Shown here: piece by piece, positions 1-8,472 of the stretch
Layout of the letters: the number at the start of each line of letters is the position of its first letter
Numbering within the stretch: position 1 is the stretch's first letter
Source of the DNA: Saccharopolyspora aridisoli
GTDB taxonomy: Bacteria > Actinomycetota > Actinomycetes > Mycobacteriales > Pseudonocardiaceae
Assembly (NCBI RefSeq): GCF_004348445.1
Contig: NZ_SMKV01000005.1
Span: 1-64,000, forward strand
Direction of reading: 5' to 3'
Length of the DNA: 64,000 nucleotides
Made by a program: the position numbers and the translations under genes
The notes under the pieces: generated by a model
The model's input: the letters and a program-made list of their open reading frames with translations, nothing else
What the model was told of the DNA's origin: nothing
The model's database searches: none

Positions 1-149
1 CAGTTGGGTATAAGAGACATCTGCACACCGACCGGATGCGTGGCAGCGTCCACGCTGTGCGGGGTCGGTGTTTCGGCGCTTGCCAATGCACCGAGGCCCA
101 GGGCTGCGGCCACTCCGAACGGGACAACCGCAACTGCGAGCCGGGGCAT
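1..149 (-). CDS. N-terminus of a secreted protein (cut by window start)
   Basis: A minus-strand frame starts at ATG 149..147 and runs off the window at base 1, giving 49 residues. The start is backed by a GGAGA ribosome site a few bases upstream (about 157-161). The first 25 residues look like a Sec signal peptide: one early Arg, then an Ala/Val/Leu-rich core from residue 5 and a cleavage site of the type ALASA before ETPTP. The mature part seen is too short to place in a family. The last codons overlap a sequence resembling a Tn5 mosaic end, so the terminal residues may not be genuine. Confidence 0.55.
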   Translation of the reverse strand, partial: MPRLAVAVVPFGVAAALGLGALASAETPTPHSVDAATHPVGVQMSLIPN

Positions 150-1056
150 CTAGGTCTCCGTTTCAAGGCGGGATCATTACAACTTCATATCCTTACGCCA
201 AGCGACGATCCTTTAATGGGCCGAATGGAGCAATCCATTGAGGCCCGCACCACCATCTCACTGCCCGTCACGTGATCGTTCCACCTGGTCACAGGCACGA
301 ATGATGACCACGGAGGAGCGATCGACTTCCCATTCCGAAAACTGTCCGTAAACGGCTGCGCACGCGAAGCAATAATTGCGATGCGAAACGCGATCGGCCG
401 ATCGACAGAGCGTGGCGGGCCTCCTGAGCCATTGAGTAATCGGCCGAGCACGCATTGTTGGCCCTGTAAGCAGAGTCACATAAAAGCCCCCGCCGGGATT
501 CGCTTTCGCGGGCGTGCTAGCACCGACCGGAACGTCGCGAAGAGGTCGTGGCGGTCACGCCACCGACCCTCCCGGCTACCGCGCGTGGCTGCGACGAACG
601 GGATGGCGGCGCAGCCTTCCAACCATCCATCACCCTCGCGCGCGCGAGGGCAGCCAGCCTCTGCTCAAGAAGCGGACGGACCCCTCGAACTGCCTGACGC
701 CGCGCGGTTTCGTCCTGTTCTTCCCCTTTCGGATCGACGAGAACGCTCGGGAATTTCCCATTTGATGGTCGTGCGGATGACGGCGAACGCCGACGTCGCG
801 CGCACCTGGACGGCGTAGCCGACTCTCAGCTGGCACCAGCGGAACGACCGTCCACCAGGGACAACGAGACCTCGACCACAGCAGCGGCGTTCTGGGAAAG
901 ACTCTTGCAGGACCACGCGGACCTGACTCGCACGCAACGCGGACGCGAAATTCCGATGACTAGTATCGCCCCGCCGGATGACCTAGCACCGGCACGAAAA
1001 ACGCCTGGACGTCGCATTTATCCGGCGTGTCCTGGTCACGAAGGGACTTGGTTTCC
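150..1056. other. long intergenic region, no supported gene
   Basis: About 900 bases lie between the divergent secreted-protein gene and the permease. Short frames exist on both strands, but none has a convincing ribosome site, codon pattern or recognisable product. Bases 150-500 are poorer in GC than the surrounding genes, which fits promoter DNA. A perfect 18-base palindrome, CCCTCGCGCGCGCGAGGG, lies at 633-650 and could form a hairpin. I see no RNA gene. Confidence 0.4.
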
Positions 1057-2493
1057 GTGAATTCATCGTTGCGGTCGGGGCAGGATGCTGCGCCCACGAC
1101 CGACGCCGACGGCTATTCGAAGTCGCTCGGCAACCGCCAAGTGCAGATGATCGCCATCGGCGGAGCGATCGGCGTCGGGCTCTTCCTCGGTGCAGGAGGC
1201 AAGCTCGCCACGGTCGGCCCCTCGCTGGTGGTCGCTTACGCGCTGTGCGGCCTGGCGGCGTTCTTCGTCATGCGCGCCCTCGGTGAGCTGGTGCTGTACC
1301 GCCCGGTCGCGGGCAGCTTCGTGGAGTACGCCCGCGAGTTCATCGGCCCCTGGGCGGGTTTCGCCTCCGGCTGGATGTACTGGTTGAACTGGGCGATGAC
1401 CGGCATCGCCGAGATCACCGCGGTCGCGATCTACGTGCACCGCTGGCTGCCGGACCTGCCGCAGTGGATCACGGCGCTGATCGCGCTGGGCGTGCTGCTG
1501 GCGGTCAACCTGGTGTCGGTGAAGCTGTTCGGCGAGCTGGAGTTCTGGTTCTCGCTAGTGAAGGTGCTGGCAATCGTGGTGTTCCTGGTCGTGGGCCTGG
1601 GTCTGGTGTTCACCGCCACGGACATCGGCGGTGCCCCGGCAGGACCGGCCAACCTCACATCGCACGGCGGGTTCTTCCCGAGCGGCTTCGGCATCACCCT
1701 GATGGCGTTGCAGTCGGTAGTCTTCGCCTACTCGGCGATCGAGATGGTCGGCATCACCGCGGGTGAGGCCAAGGAGCCGCACAAGGTGCTGCCCAAGGCC
1801 ATCAACGGCGTGGTGTGGCGGATCGCCATCTTCTACGTCGGTTCGGTGCTGCTGCTGGCGATGCTGCTGCCGTGGACGGTCTTCAGCGCTGACGAGAGCC
1901 CGTTCGTCACCGTGTTCTCCCGCTTGGGCATCCCGGGCGTCGGCGACGTGATGAACGCCGTGGTGCTCACCGCCGCGCTGTCCTCGTGCAACTCCGGTCT
2001 GTACTCGACCGGCCGCATCCTGCGGGCGCTGGCCAACGACGGCGAGGCACCGAAGTTCGCCGCGAAGATGAACAAGCGCCGCGTTCCCTACGGCGGAATC
2101 CTGTTCACCGCCGCGGCTTTCGTGCTCGGTGTCATCCTCAACGGCATCGTGCCGGAGCAGGCGTTCGAGATCGCCACGGCGATCGCCTCGCTGGGTGTGG
2201 TCGCGACCTGGGCAACGCTGGTCATCTGCCAGATGCGGCTGCGGACCAGGGCCATGCGCGGTGAGATCGAGCGTCCGAGCTACCGGATGCCCGGTGCGCC
2301 CTACACGAGCTGGGCCACGCTGGCGTTCCTCGCCCTGGTGATCGCCCTGATGGGCTTCTCCGACGGCGCCGAGCGGATCGCGTTCTTCTCGATCCCCGCC
2401 ATCATCGCGGTGATCGCGCTGGGCTGGTGGCTGATCTCGCGCGGCCGCACCAAGCGCGCGAACGGCGAGCGACTGGCCACCACGGGTTCGTGA
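1057..2493 (+). CDS. APC-family amino-acid permease (AnsP/GabP-like)
   Basis: A 478-residue integral membrane protein of the amino-acid transporter (AAT) branch of the APC superfamily, importing an amino acid with protons. The family motif IAIGGAIGVGLFLGAGGKL covers the broken helix TM1, and about twelve hydrophobic segments follow, ending with the basic tail SRGRTKR. The spacing and TM1 motif resemble actinobacterial L-asparagine permeases, but the substrate cannot be fixed from sequence. I chose GTG 1057 because AAGGGA lies 10 bases upstream (1041-1046). GTG 1027 in the same frame would add ten residues but has no ribosome site. A strong hairpin terminator follows directly. Confidence 0.85.
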   Translation: MNSSLRSGQDAAPTTDADGYSKSLGNRQVQMIAIGGAIGVGLFLGAGGKLATVGPSLVVAYALCGLAAFFVMRALGELVLYRPVAGSFVEYAREFIGPWAGFASGWMYWLNWAMTGIAEITAVAIYVHRWLPDLPQWITALIALGVLLAVNLVSVKLFGELEFWFSLVKVLAIVVFLVVGLGLVFTATDIGGAPAGPANLTSHGGFFPSGFGITLMALQSVVFAYSAIEMVGITAGEAKEPHKVLPKAINGVVWRIAIFYVGSVLLLAMLLPWTVFSADESPFVTVFSRLGIPGVGDVMNAVVLTAALSSCNSGLYSTGRILRALANDGEAPKFAAKMNKRRVPYGGILFTAAAFVLGVILNGIVPEQAFEIATAIASLGVVATWATLVICQMRLRTRAMRGEIERPSYRMPGAPYTSWATLAFLALVIALMGFSDGAERIAFFSIPAIIAVIALGWWLISRGRTKRANGERLATTGS

Positions 2494-2502
2494 CCTGCTG
2501 GC

Positions 2503-2542
2503 GGGAGAACGGCTCTTCGAGCGTTCCCGGAGCCGTTCTCCC
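2503..2542. terminator. bidirectional hairpin terminator
   Basis: Perfect 13-bp inverted repeat GGGAGAACGGCTC / GAGCCGTTCTCCC with a 14-base loop, between the convergent permease and Ddn-like genes. There is no U-tract, as is usual in high-GC actinobacteria. Confidence 0.85.
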
Positions 2543-2565
2543 ATGCCACGAGCTCGGTAGTCCGC

Positions 2566-3006
2566 TCAGGACGCGACGGGTTCCAGCAAGACGACGGGGA
2601 TCGTCCGCTCGGTCTTGGTCTGGTACTCCGCGTAGTTCGGGAACGCCGCGACCGCCCGGTCCCACCACAGCTCGCGCTCCTCGCCGCTGAGCTCGCGCGC
2701 CTCGTAGTCCCTGCGCTCCGGCCCGTCTTGCAGCTCCACTCTCGGGTTGGCCCGAATGTTGTGGTACCAGACGGGGTTCTGCGGAGCTCCGCCCAGCGAG
2801 GCGACGACGGCGTAGCACCCGTCGTGCTCGACTCGCATCACCGGGGCCTTGCGGATCTTGCCGGACTTGGCGCCCTTGGTGGTCAGCACGACGACCGGGA
2901 ACCCGTGCATCGTGGTGCCCTCGGTACCACCGGAGCTCTCGTACTCCTCGACCTGATCGCGCACGAACTCGGTCGGGCTCGGTTCGTACTCGCCAGTCAA
3001 CGGCAT
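2566..3006 (-). CDS. F420H2-dependent nitroreductase/quinone reductase family (Ddn-like)
   Basis: A 146-residue protein of the deazaflavin-dependent nitroreductase family (PF04075, split beta-barrel). Family members use reduced cofactor F420 to reduce quinones or nitro compounds. Visible landmarks are [20 protein letters not shown], the typical TKGRKSGKxRxxPL stretch that contacts the F420 tail, and [15 protein letters not shown], the conserved WYxNLxANP motif. Start ATG 3006 is preceded by GGAGGAAC at good spacing; an upstream in-frame start at 3042 lacks one. Single gene, convergent with the permease. The physiological substrate is unknown. Confidence 0.85.
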   Translation of the reverse strand: MPLTGEYEPSPTEFVRDQVEEYESSGGTEGTTMHGFPVVVLTTKGAKSGKIRKAPVMRVEHDGCYAVVASLGGAPQNPVWYHNIRANPRVELQDGPERRDYEARELSGEERELWWDRAVAAFPNYAEYQTKTERTIPVVLLEPVAS

Positions 3007-3093
3007 CTTCGTTCCTCCATCGCAGAACCGGGTCGTGACCACGACAACATCAGGAGCCCCGCCCGCATTCCACGCGAGTCACCCGCCCGTGGG

Positions 3094-3828
3094 TCAGCGG
3101 CGACGCGGCTTGCGCCCCTTGCCCGGAACCGGACCACGGCGCGAGGCCGGCTTGCGCGCCTGGGTCTTGGCGGGCTGGGGCTTGGCGGGGACCTTCTTGG
3201 TCTTCCGGGCCGGTTCGGGCTGCTGCTTGCCCCGGGTGCTGTTGACCGTGCGACCGCGAACGATCCCGATGAACTGCTCCACCAGGTCCGTGGTCTCGCC
3301 TTCGATCCAGGTCAGCGCGACGGTTGATTCGGGTGCGTCGGTGATCGGCCGGTAGGTCAGGTCCTTGCGGTGGTGCAGCCGCGCCAACGACTGCGGCACG
3401 ACCAGCAGCCCCACCCCAGCGGCGACCAGCACGATCGCGTCGGCCGTGGTGGTGGGACGCTCGACCGCGGGTATTCCCGGCGGGCGCTCCCAGTCGAGGG
3501 TGTCGTCGAGCGGGTGCAGCAGCACGTCCTCGGCGATGTCCTCGGAGGTGACCTCGTCGGCGGCGGCGACCACGTGGTCCTTGGGCACCACGACCACGGT
3601 CTGCTCGGTGTAGAGCGGGATGGCGTGCAGCCCGGTGCGGTCGATGGGCAGCCGCAGCAGAGCCGCGTCGGCTCCACGGTCGCGGACGAGGCCGGGCGCC
3701 TCGGCGGCCGCTGCCTGGACGAGGTTGAGGGGAACGAGGGGTTCGCGCTCCTGCCACTTGCGCGCCCACTTGTCGGGCGTGATGCCGGGGACGTAGGCGA
3801 GGTCGAAGGACGGGGGCGACTCTGTCAC
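3094..3828 (-). CDS. LysR substrate-binding-domain protein lacking the HTH, with basic tail
   Basis: A 244-residue protein made of a LysR-type effector-binding domain (PF03466; residues about 1-175, with VVVVPKDHVVAAADEVTSED typical of the hinge) and no N-terminal winged helix-turn-helix. The last 55-60 residues are rich in Lys, Arg, Pro and Ala (QPAKTQARKPASRR) and probably bind nucleic acid or are disordered. GTG 3828 gives the N-terminus MTESPPSFDLAYVPG and no HTH is encoded upstream, so this is the full gene rather than a fragment. It diverges from a DUF5997 gene across 42 bases; the two probably share a promoter region and perhaps a function. Effector unknown. Confidence 0.75.
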   Translation of the reverse strand: MTESPPSFDLAYVPGITPDKWARKWQEREPLVPLNLVQAAAAEAPGLVRDRGADAALLRLPIDRTGLHAIPLYTEQTVVVVPKDHVVAAADEVTSEDIAEDVLLHPLDDTLDWERPPGIPAVERPTTTADAIVLVAAGVGLLVVPQSLARLHHRKDLTYRPITDAPESTVALTWIEGETTDLVEQFIGIVRGRTVNSTRGKQQPEPARKTKKVPAKPQPAKTQARKPASRRGPVPGKGRKPRRR

Positions 3829-3870
3829 CTGCCCAGACTACCGGCCGGAGTCGCCGGTTACGCTGGTCGG

Positions 3871-4281
3871 ATGACGTCGCGCAAAACCGTCCAGACGATG
3901 AAGCCCGCCACGGCGGCCAAGAAGCTGGGTGTCCTCCTGGAGGCCACCCCCGCCGACTTCCAAGAGGGCGTCGTCTCGCGCGACGAGCTCAACGCGCTGC
4001 AGGCCGACCCGCCGGAGTGGCTGCGCGACCTGCGCCGCAACGGTCCGCACCCGCGCCCCGTCGTCGCGGCGAAGCTGGGCATCTCGATCAGCGGACTGAC
4101 CCGCAACGGCTACGCGGACCCGCTGACCACCGAGCAGATCAACGCGATCCGCGACGAGAACCCCGAGTGGCTCCAGCAAGAGCGCACCACGCGCGTCGAA
4201 GCGCGTCGCGAGGAGGAGCGGGCGCAGGCCCGCAAGGCCGCCAAGTCGGAGAAGTCCGCCCAGGCACGCGAGAACTTCTGA
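3871..4281 (+). CDS. DUF5997 family protein
   Basis: A 136-residue soluble protein recognised as DUF5997 from its order: MKPATAAKKLGVLLEATPADFQ near the N-terminus, PPEWLRDLRRNGPHPRPVVA in the middle, and a charged Ala/Arg/Glu/Lys helix at the C-terminus (EEERAQARKAAKSEKSAQ). The central part, AAKLGISISGLTRNG, resembles a helix-turn-helix that could contact DNA, and the sequence repeats a Leu-x-x-x-Pro-x-W theme (PEWLRDL, PEWLQQE). The function is not known to me. It is divergently paired with the LysR-domain gene. Confidence 0.8.
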   Translation: MTSRKTVQTMKPATAAKKLGVLLEATPADFQEGVVSRDELNALQADPPEWLRDLRRNGPHPRPVVAAKLGISISGLTRNGYADPLTTEQINAIRDENPEWLQQERTTRVEARREEERAQARKAAKSEKSAQARENF

Positions 4282-4338
4282 TCGAAATCCGCACGCGGTC
4301 AGGTGGGGACAACACGCCCGAATATGGGGTACATTCGT

Positions 4339-4358
4339 GTTCCTGTTACTTCGAGTAC
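4339..4358 (+). promoter_or_regulatory. shared upstream element, copy 1
   Basis: The sequence GTTCCTGTTACTTCGAGTAC lies 21 bases before the first AurF-type start and recurs exactly at 6033-6052, 22 bases before the second. The flanks differ, so a conserved operator or promoter core is likely. The TetR gene between the two oxygenases is the obvious candidate regulator. Confidence 0.6.
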
Positions 4359-4379
4359 ACCGTAGTGCGGAGGTGTGGC

Positions 4380-5279
4380 ATGACCGCCGTCGATGTTGCC
4401 GGCCAGGGCGTGGAGCAGGACTCCAGTCGCCTCCTCGAATCGTCCCAGATGCTGTCCTACGACCCGATGACCGAGATCGACTGGGACAGTCCCCTGCCGG
4501 CCGATCAGTACGGGTTGAACCCCGAGTGGAGCACCCTCTACGGCACGCCGCTGTGGGACGAGCTCACCGAGCAGCAGCGGATCACGCTCACCAGGCACGA
4601 AGTGTGCTCGATCATGAGCACCGGCATCTGGTTCGAGATGATCCTGCAGCAGATGATCCTGCGCGACCAGTACGTCAAGAACCCCGCGAACTCCGAGTTC
4701 CAGTTCGCCCTCACCGAGATCGCCGACGAATGCCGGCACTCCATCATGTTCGCCCGCATCTGCCAGAAGCTCGAAGTCCCCGCCTACTTCCCGCCGAAGC
4801 TGGTCGTCGAGCTGGCGCGCTTGTTCAAGAGCACTGCGGGCGGTGAGGTGGCCTACGGCGGCACGCTGGTCGCCGAAGAGGTCCTCGACGTCATGCAGCG
4901 CGACTGGATGCGCGGGGAGAACGTGCTCGACGTGGTGCGGACGAGCTCCAAGATCCACGTCCTGGAGGAGTCCAGGCACATGAAGTTCGCCCGCGAGGAG
5001 ATCAAGGAGCACATCAAGGGCAAGAACAAGCTGCAGCGCCACTTCAGCGCCGCGCTGATCGCCGTGGTCGCCTACGTCATCGTCTCCAGCCTGGTGAACC
5101 CGCGGGCCTACAAGGCGGTGGGCATCCAGCCGCGGCGGGGACTGGCCGCGGCGCAGGCCAACGAGCACCGCAAGTCCATGCTGCGCAACGCGTGCGCGGG
5201 ACTCATGGGCTTCCTCGACGAGGCCGGCCTGCTCACCCCACCCGCGGTCGCGCTGTACAAGCGCGTCCACATGATCTGA
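4380..5279 (+). CDS. AurF-family diiron oxygenase, paralog 1
   Basis: A 299-residue protein of the p-aminobenzoate N-oxygenase AurF family (PF11583), a ferritin-like four-helix-bundle diiron enzyme that uses O2 and outside electrons. Likely iron ligands fall in the expected order: Glu in IWFEMILQ (about 86), ExxxECRH (113-120), Glu in GTLVAEEVLD (about 165-167) and EESRH (196-200). ATG 4380 follows GGAGGTG at good spacing. The substrate is unknown; many actinobacterial members are not antibiotic enzymes. A second copy lies at 6075, and long stretches are nearly identical in DNA. A TetR gene is convergent, with one base between stop codons. Confidence 0.85.
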   Translation: MTAVDVAGQGVEQDSSRLLESSQMLSYDPMTEIDWDSPLPADQYGLNPEWSTLYGTPLWDELTEQQRITLTRHEVCSIMSTGIWFEMILQQMILRDQYVKNPANSEFQFALTEIADECRHSIMFARICQKLEVPAYFPPKLVVELARLFKSTAGGEVAYGGTLVAEEVLDVMQRDWMRGENVLDVVRTSSKIHVLEESRHMKFAREEIKEHIKGKNKLQRHFSAALIAVVAYVIVSSLVNPRAYKAVGIQPRRGLAAAQANEHRKSMLRNACAGLMGFLDEAGLLTPPAVALYKRVHMI

Positions 5280-5280
5280 G

Positions 5281-5970
5281 TCAGTCGTCGGCTGGATCCG
5301 TCTCTGCCAGCGGCAGGTCCGGATCCAGTTCGAGGCCGTAGACCTGCAGCGACTGGTCGAGCAGGTGCCAGGTCCAGTCGCAGAGCCAGTCCGTGAGCTC
5401 GTCGAGGGTGAGCCCGTCCGGCTCCTGCAGCCAGCTGCCCGCAGTGGATTCGACGAGCCCGACGATGCCGAAGGCCAGCGGCTGCACGACGGGGACCTGG
5501 ATGCCGAACCGGTCCAGGAAGTACTGGAACAGCCCCGTGACCTGGCGCGCGATGACCGTCTTGACGTCGGTGATCACGTTCTGCCCGGCCTCGCCGGTCA
5601 CCGAGTTCATGCTCAGGTAGCGGTAGAGGTTGCCGTGCTCGGCGAGCCAGTTGGTGTGCGCGCCGATCGCGGCGCGGATCATCTCCTTCGGCGTGCCGCG
5701 CGGGTTGAACATCGGCGCGAGCTCAGCGGTGACCATCTCCGCGACGCGCTCGGCGATGGCGGCGCCCAGGTCGGCGGTGTCGTTGAAGTACTTGTACAGC
5801 CTGGGCCTGGCCACCCCGGCCTCCTCGGCCATCAACTCGACCGAGACCTCCGGGCCGTGCTTGGCGATCGCGCTCAACGCCGCATCGACCAGCTCTTTCC
5901 GGCGCTTCTCGCGGTATCCCGCCCACCGGGCGCTGCGGCCGTCCACCCGCCGTGTCGTTGATGCGGTCAC
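5281..5970 (-). CDS. TetR-family transcriptional regulator
   Basis: A 229-residue regulator with an N-terminal TetR helix-turn-helix at about residues 24-70 (LMAEEAGVARPRLYKYFNDT is the recognition region) and an all-helical ligand domain. It lies between two AurF-type oxygenase genes that share an identical 20-base upstream element, so it probably controls both. Its own start region (5971-6032) runs into the upstream element of paralog 2, which fits autoregulation. The first 20 residues are basic and possibly disordered. Ligand unknown. Confidence 0.85.
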   Translation of the reverse strand: MTASTTRRVDGRSARWAGYREKRRKELVDAALSAIAKHGPEVSVELMAEEAGVARPRLYKYFNDTADLGAAIAERVAEMVTAELAPMFNPRGTPKEMIRAAIGAHTNWLAEHGNLYRYLSMNSVTGEAGQNVITDVKTVIARQVTGLFQYFLDRFGIQVPVVQPLAFGIVGLVESTAGSWLQEPDGLTLDELTDWLCDWTWHLLDQSLQVYGLELDPDLPLAETDPADD

Positions 5971-6032
5971 CCACGAAGTCTAGCCGCCGTGGAAGAGGGG
6001 CTCCGCATCCACGGATTTATGAGTTACAGTTT

Positions 6033-6052
6033 GTTCCTGTTACTTCGAGTAC
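6033..6052 (+). promoter_or_regulatory. shared upstream element, copy 2
   Basis: Exact second copy of GTTCCTGTTACTTCGAGTAC, in the region between the divergent TetR gene and AurF-type paralog 2. It sits where binding could block both promoters. See copy 1 at 4339. Confidence 0.6.
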
Positions 6053-6074
6053 GACCAACTGCGGAGGTGCGCCC

Positions 6075-6977
6075 ATGACCGCCGTCGGCGTTGCCGGCCA
6101 GAGCGCCGAGCAGGACTTCTCCAGCCGCCTGCTGGAGTCATCGCAGACGTTGTCCTACGACCCGATGACCGAGATCGACTGGGACGGTCCCCTGCCCGAA
6201 GACCAGTACGGGCTGAGCCCGGAGTGGAGCACCCTCTACGGCACGCCGCTGTGGGACGAGCTCACCGAGCAGCAGCGGATCACGCTCACCAGGCACGAAG
6301 TGTGCTCCATGATGAGCACCGGCATCTGGTTCGAGATGATCCTGCAGCAGATGATCCTGCGCGACCAGTACGTCAAGAACCCCGCGAACTCCGAGTTCCA
6401 GTTCGCCCTCACCGAGATCGCCGACGAATGCCGACACTCCATCATGTTCGCCCGCATCTGCCAGAAGCTCGAAGTCCCCGCCTACCTGCCCAGCAAGCTG
6501 GTCGTCGAGCTGGCGCGCGGCTTCAAGACCCTCGCCACCGGTGAGGTCGCCTACGGCGGCACGCTGGTCGCCGAAGAGGTCCTCGACGTCGTCCAGCGCG
6601 ACTTCATGCGCGACGACCGCGTTCTCGACGTCGTGCAGACCAGCTCCAAGATTCACGTGGTCGAGGAATCCCGGCACATGAAGTTCGCCCGCGAGGAGAT
6701 CAAGGAGCACATCAAGGGCAAGAACAAGCTGCAGCGCCACTTCAGCGCCGCGCTGATCGCCGTGGTCGCCTACGTCATCGTCTCCAGCCTCGTCAGCCCG
6801 AAGGTCTACGACTCCATCGGCATGAACCGCAAGCGGGCGATGGAAGCGGTCGCGAACAACGAGCACCGCAAGTCGCTGATGCGCAACGGCTGCGCCGGAC
6901 TCATGGAGTTCCTCGACGAGGCCGGCCTGCTCACCCGTCCGGCGATCGCGCTGTACAAGCGCGTGCACATGATCTGA
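6075..6977 (+). CDS. AurF-family diiron oxygenase, paralog 2
   Basis: A 300-residue AurF-type (PF11583) diiron oxygenase, very close to the gene at 4380. The same metal-binding motifs are present (IWFEMILQ, EIADECRH, VAEEVLD, EESRH). It differs mainly at the extreme N-terminus, around residues 138-195 and in the loop before the C-terminal helices (SPKVYDSIGMNRKRAME). The ATG at 6075 is preceded by GGAGGTG. The stop lies 10 bases before a ferredoxin-ferredoxin reductase fusion, so the two are probably co-transcribed, the reductase supplying electrons to the diiron centre. Substrate unknown. Confidence 0.85.
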   Translation: MTAVGVAGQSAEQDFSSRLLESSQTLSYDPMTEIDWDGPLPEDQYGLSPEWSTLYGTPLWDELTEQQRITLTRHEVCSMMSTGIWFEMILQQMILRDQYVKNPANSEFQFALTEIADECRHSIMFARICQKLEVPAYLPSKLVVELARGFKTLATGEVAYGGTLVAEEVLDVVQRDFMRDDRVLDVVQTSSKIHVVEESRHMKFAREEIKEHIKGKNKLQRHFSAALIAVVAYVIVSSLVSPKVYDSIGMNRKRAMEAVANNEHRKSLMRNGCAGLMEFLDEAGLLTRPAIALYKRVHMI

Positions 6978-6987
6978 GTCCACGGCC

Positions 6988-8463
6988 ATGACCTACGCGA
7001 TCACGCAATCCTGTTGCACCGACGCATCGTGCATCTCGGTGTGCCCGGTCAACTGCATCCACCCCACCCCGAACGAGCCCGACTTCGGGACCACCGACCG
7101 GCTCTACATCGACCCGCGCACCTGCATCGGTTGCGGCGCCTGCGCCGATGCGTGCCCGGTCGACGCGGTGTTCCCGATCGACGAGCTCACCGGTGAGATG
7201 TCGGTGCACGTCGACATCAACCGGGAGCGGTTCTCCGAGATCCCGGCGGAACACCCCTGGGACCGGCCGCAGTTCCCACGATCGCTGCCGACGCACGCCG
7301 CTGCGCCGAGCGTCGCTGTCGTGGGGACCGGGCCGGCCGCCGGCTACTTGGTGCAGTCGCTGCTGCGCTCCACCGACGCCGAGATCACGCTGATCGACCG
7401 GATGACCACCCCAGGCGGCCTGATCAAGTTCGGGGTCGCACCCGATCACCCGAGCACCAAGCAGATCGAGCACACCTTCGCGACCAGCTACAAGCACCCC
7501 AGGGTCCGCATGCACCTGGGCGTGGAGGTCGGGCGGACCGTCAGCCACGCCGAGCTCACCGAGCACCACAACGCGGTGGTCTACGCCGTCGGTGCACCCG
7601 GCCACCGCACGCTGGGGCTGCCCGGCGAGGAGCTGCCGGGCACGCTGGCCGCCCGCGACTTCGTCGGCTGGTGCAACGGGCACCCGGACATCCCGGCCGA
7701 CGCGGTCGAGCTGTCGTCGGAACGGGTCGTGATCGTGGGCAACGGCAACGTGGCGCTGGACGCGGCGCGCCTGCTGCTCAGCGACCCCGACGAGCTGGTC
7801 GGCACCCCGATCGCCGACCACGCGCTCTCCGCCCTGCGCAAGAGCGAGGTCCGGGAGGTCGTGCTGCTCGCGCGGCGGGGTCCCGAGCACGCGGCGTTCA
7901 CGCGGTCGGAGTGGGTCGGCATCCAGCAGCGGCTGAAGGGCCGCATCGTGGTCGACGGCCACGGGGGTGCGGCGGAGTCGATCGCCTCGGCCGAGGACGG
8001 ATCGACGGCCGCGCTGCTGCGCGAGCTACCGGTCGAGGACGTCGTCTGGGATCGTGCTCCGGGTGAGGACCGCCGCCTGGTGCTGCGCTTCTCCTCCGCC
8101 CCGCAGGAGGTGGTCGGCGATCAGCAGGTCCGTGCTCTCCGCGTCGGTGACCGTCCGGGCAGCCGGGACCTGGGGACCGGGATGGTTCTGTGGTCGGTGG
8201 GCAGCCGAGGGGTGCAGATCCCGCAACTGCCGTTCGACGAGGCGACCGGCGTCATCCCGAACACCGGTGGCCGCGTCGAGCCGGGGACCTACGTGGTCGG
8301 CTGGGCCAAGCGCGGCGCGGCGGGCGGCATCGGCGCCAACCGCGCGTGCGCCTTGGAGACCATCGATTCGCTGATCGACGACGCCACGGCGGGCAGGCTG
8401 CACCACGCGAGCAAGGACGCGAAGTCCTTCGCCAAGCTGCTGCGCTCCCGCTCCCGCAGGTGA
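6988..8463 (+). CDS. ferredoxin / NADPH:ferredoxin reductase fusion (FprB-like)
   Basis: A 491-residue fusion. Residues 1-75 are a bacterial ferredoxin with two iron-sulfur binding stretches (CTDASCISVCPVNC and CIGCGACADACP). Residues about 105-490 are an adrenodoxin-reductase-type FAD/NADPH domain with the FAD loop VVGTGPAAGYLV and the NADPH region VIVGNGNVALDAARLL. Mycobacterial FprB has the same layout. It should pass electrons from NADPH through FAD to the fused ferredoxin and on to an oxygenase. The gene follows AurF paralog 2 after 10 bases with a poor ribosome site, suggesting coupled translation. A 12-bp-stem terminator follows. Confidence 0.87.
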   Translation: MTYAITQSCCTDASCISVCPVNCIHPTPNEPDFGTTDRLYIDPRTCIGCGACADACPVDAVFPIDELTGEMSVHVDINRERFSEIPAEHPWDRPQFPRSLPTHAAAPSVAVVGTGPAAGYLVQSLLRSTDAEITLIDRMTTPGGLIKFGVAPDHPSTKQIEHTFATSYKHPRVRMHLGVEVGRTVSHAELTEHHNAVVYAVGAPGHRTLGLPGEELPGTLAARDFVGWCNGHPDIPADAVELSSERVVIVGNGNVALDAARLLLSDPDELVGTPIADHALSALRKSEVREVVLLARRGPEHAAFTRSEWVGIQQRLKGRIVVDGHGGAAESIASAEDGSTAALLRELPVEDVVWDRAPGEDRRLVLRFSSAPQEVVGDQQVRALRVGDRPGSRDLGTGMVLWSVGSRGVQIPQLPFDEATGVIPNTGGRVEPGTYVVGWAKRGAAGGIGANRACALETIDSLIDDATAGRLHHASKDAKSFAKLLRSRSRR

Positions 8464-8472
8464 ACACGCGCT

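Noticed and set aside
633-650. An 18-base GC palindrome as a terminator or origin element
   Set aside because: No gene ends near it and it is an isolated CG-repeat-like palindrome; nothing else supports a function.
1555-2544. A 329-codon minus-strand frame opposite the permease
   Set aside because: The translated sequence is Arg/His/Gly-rich and without any family; the opposite strand encodes a clear APC permease.
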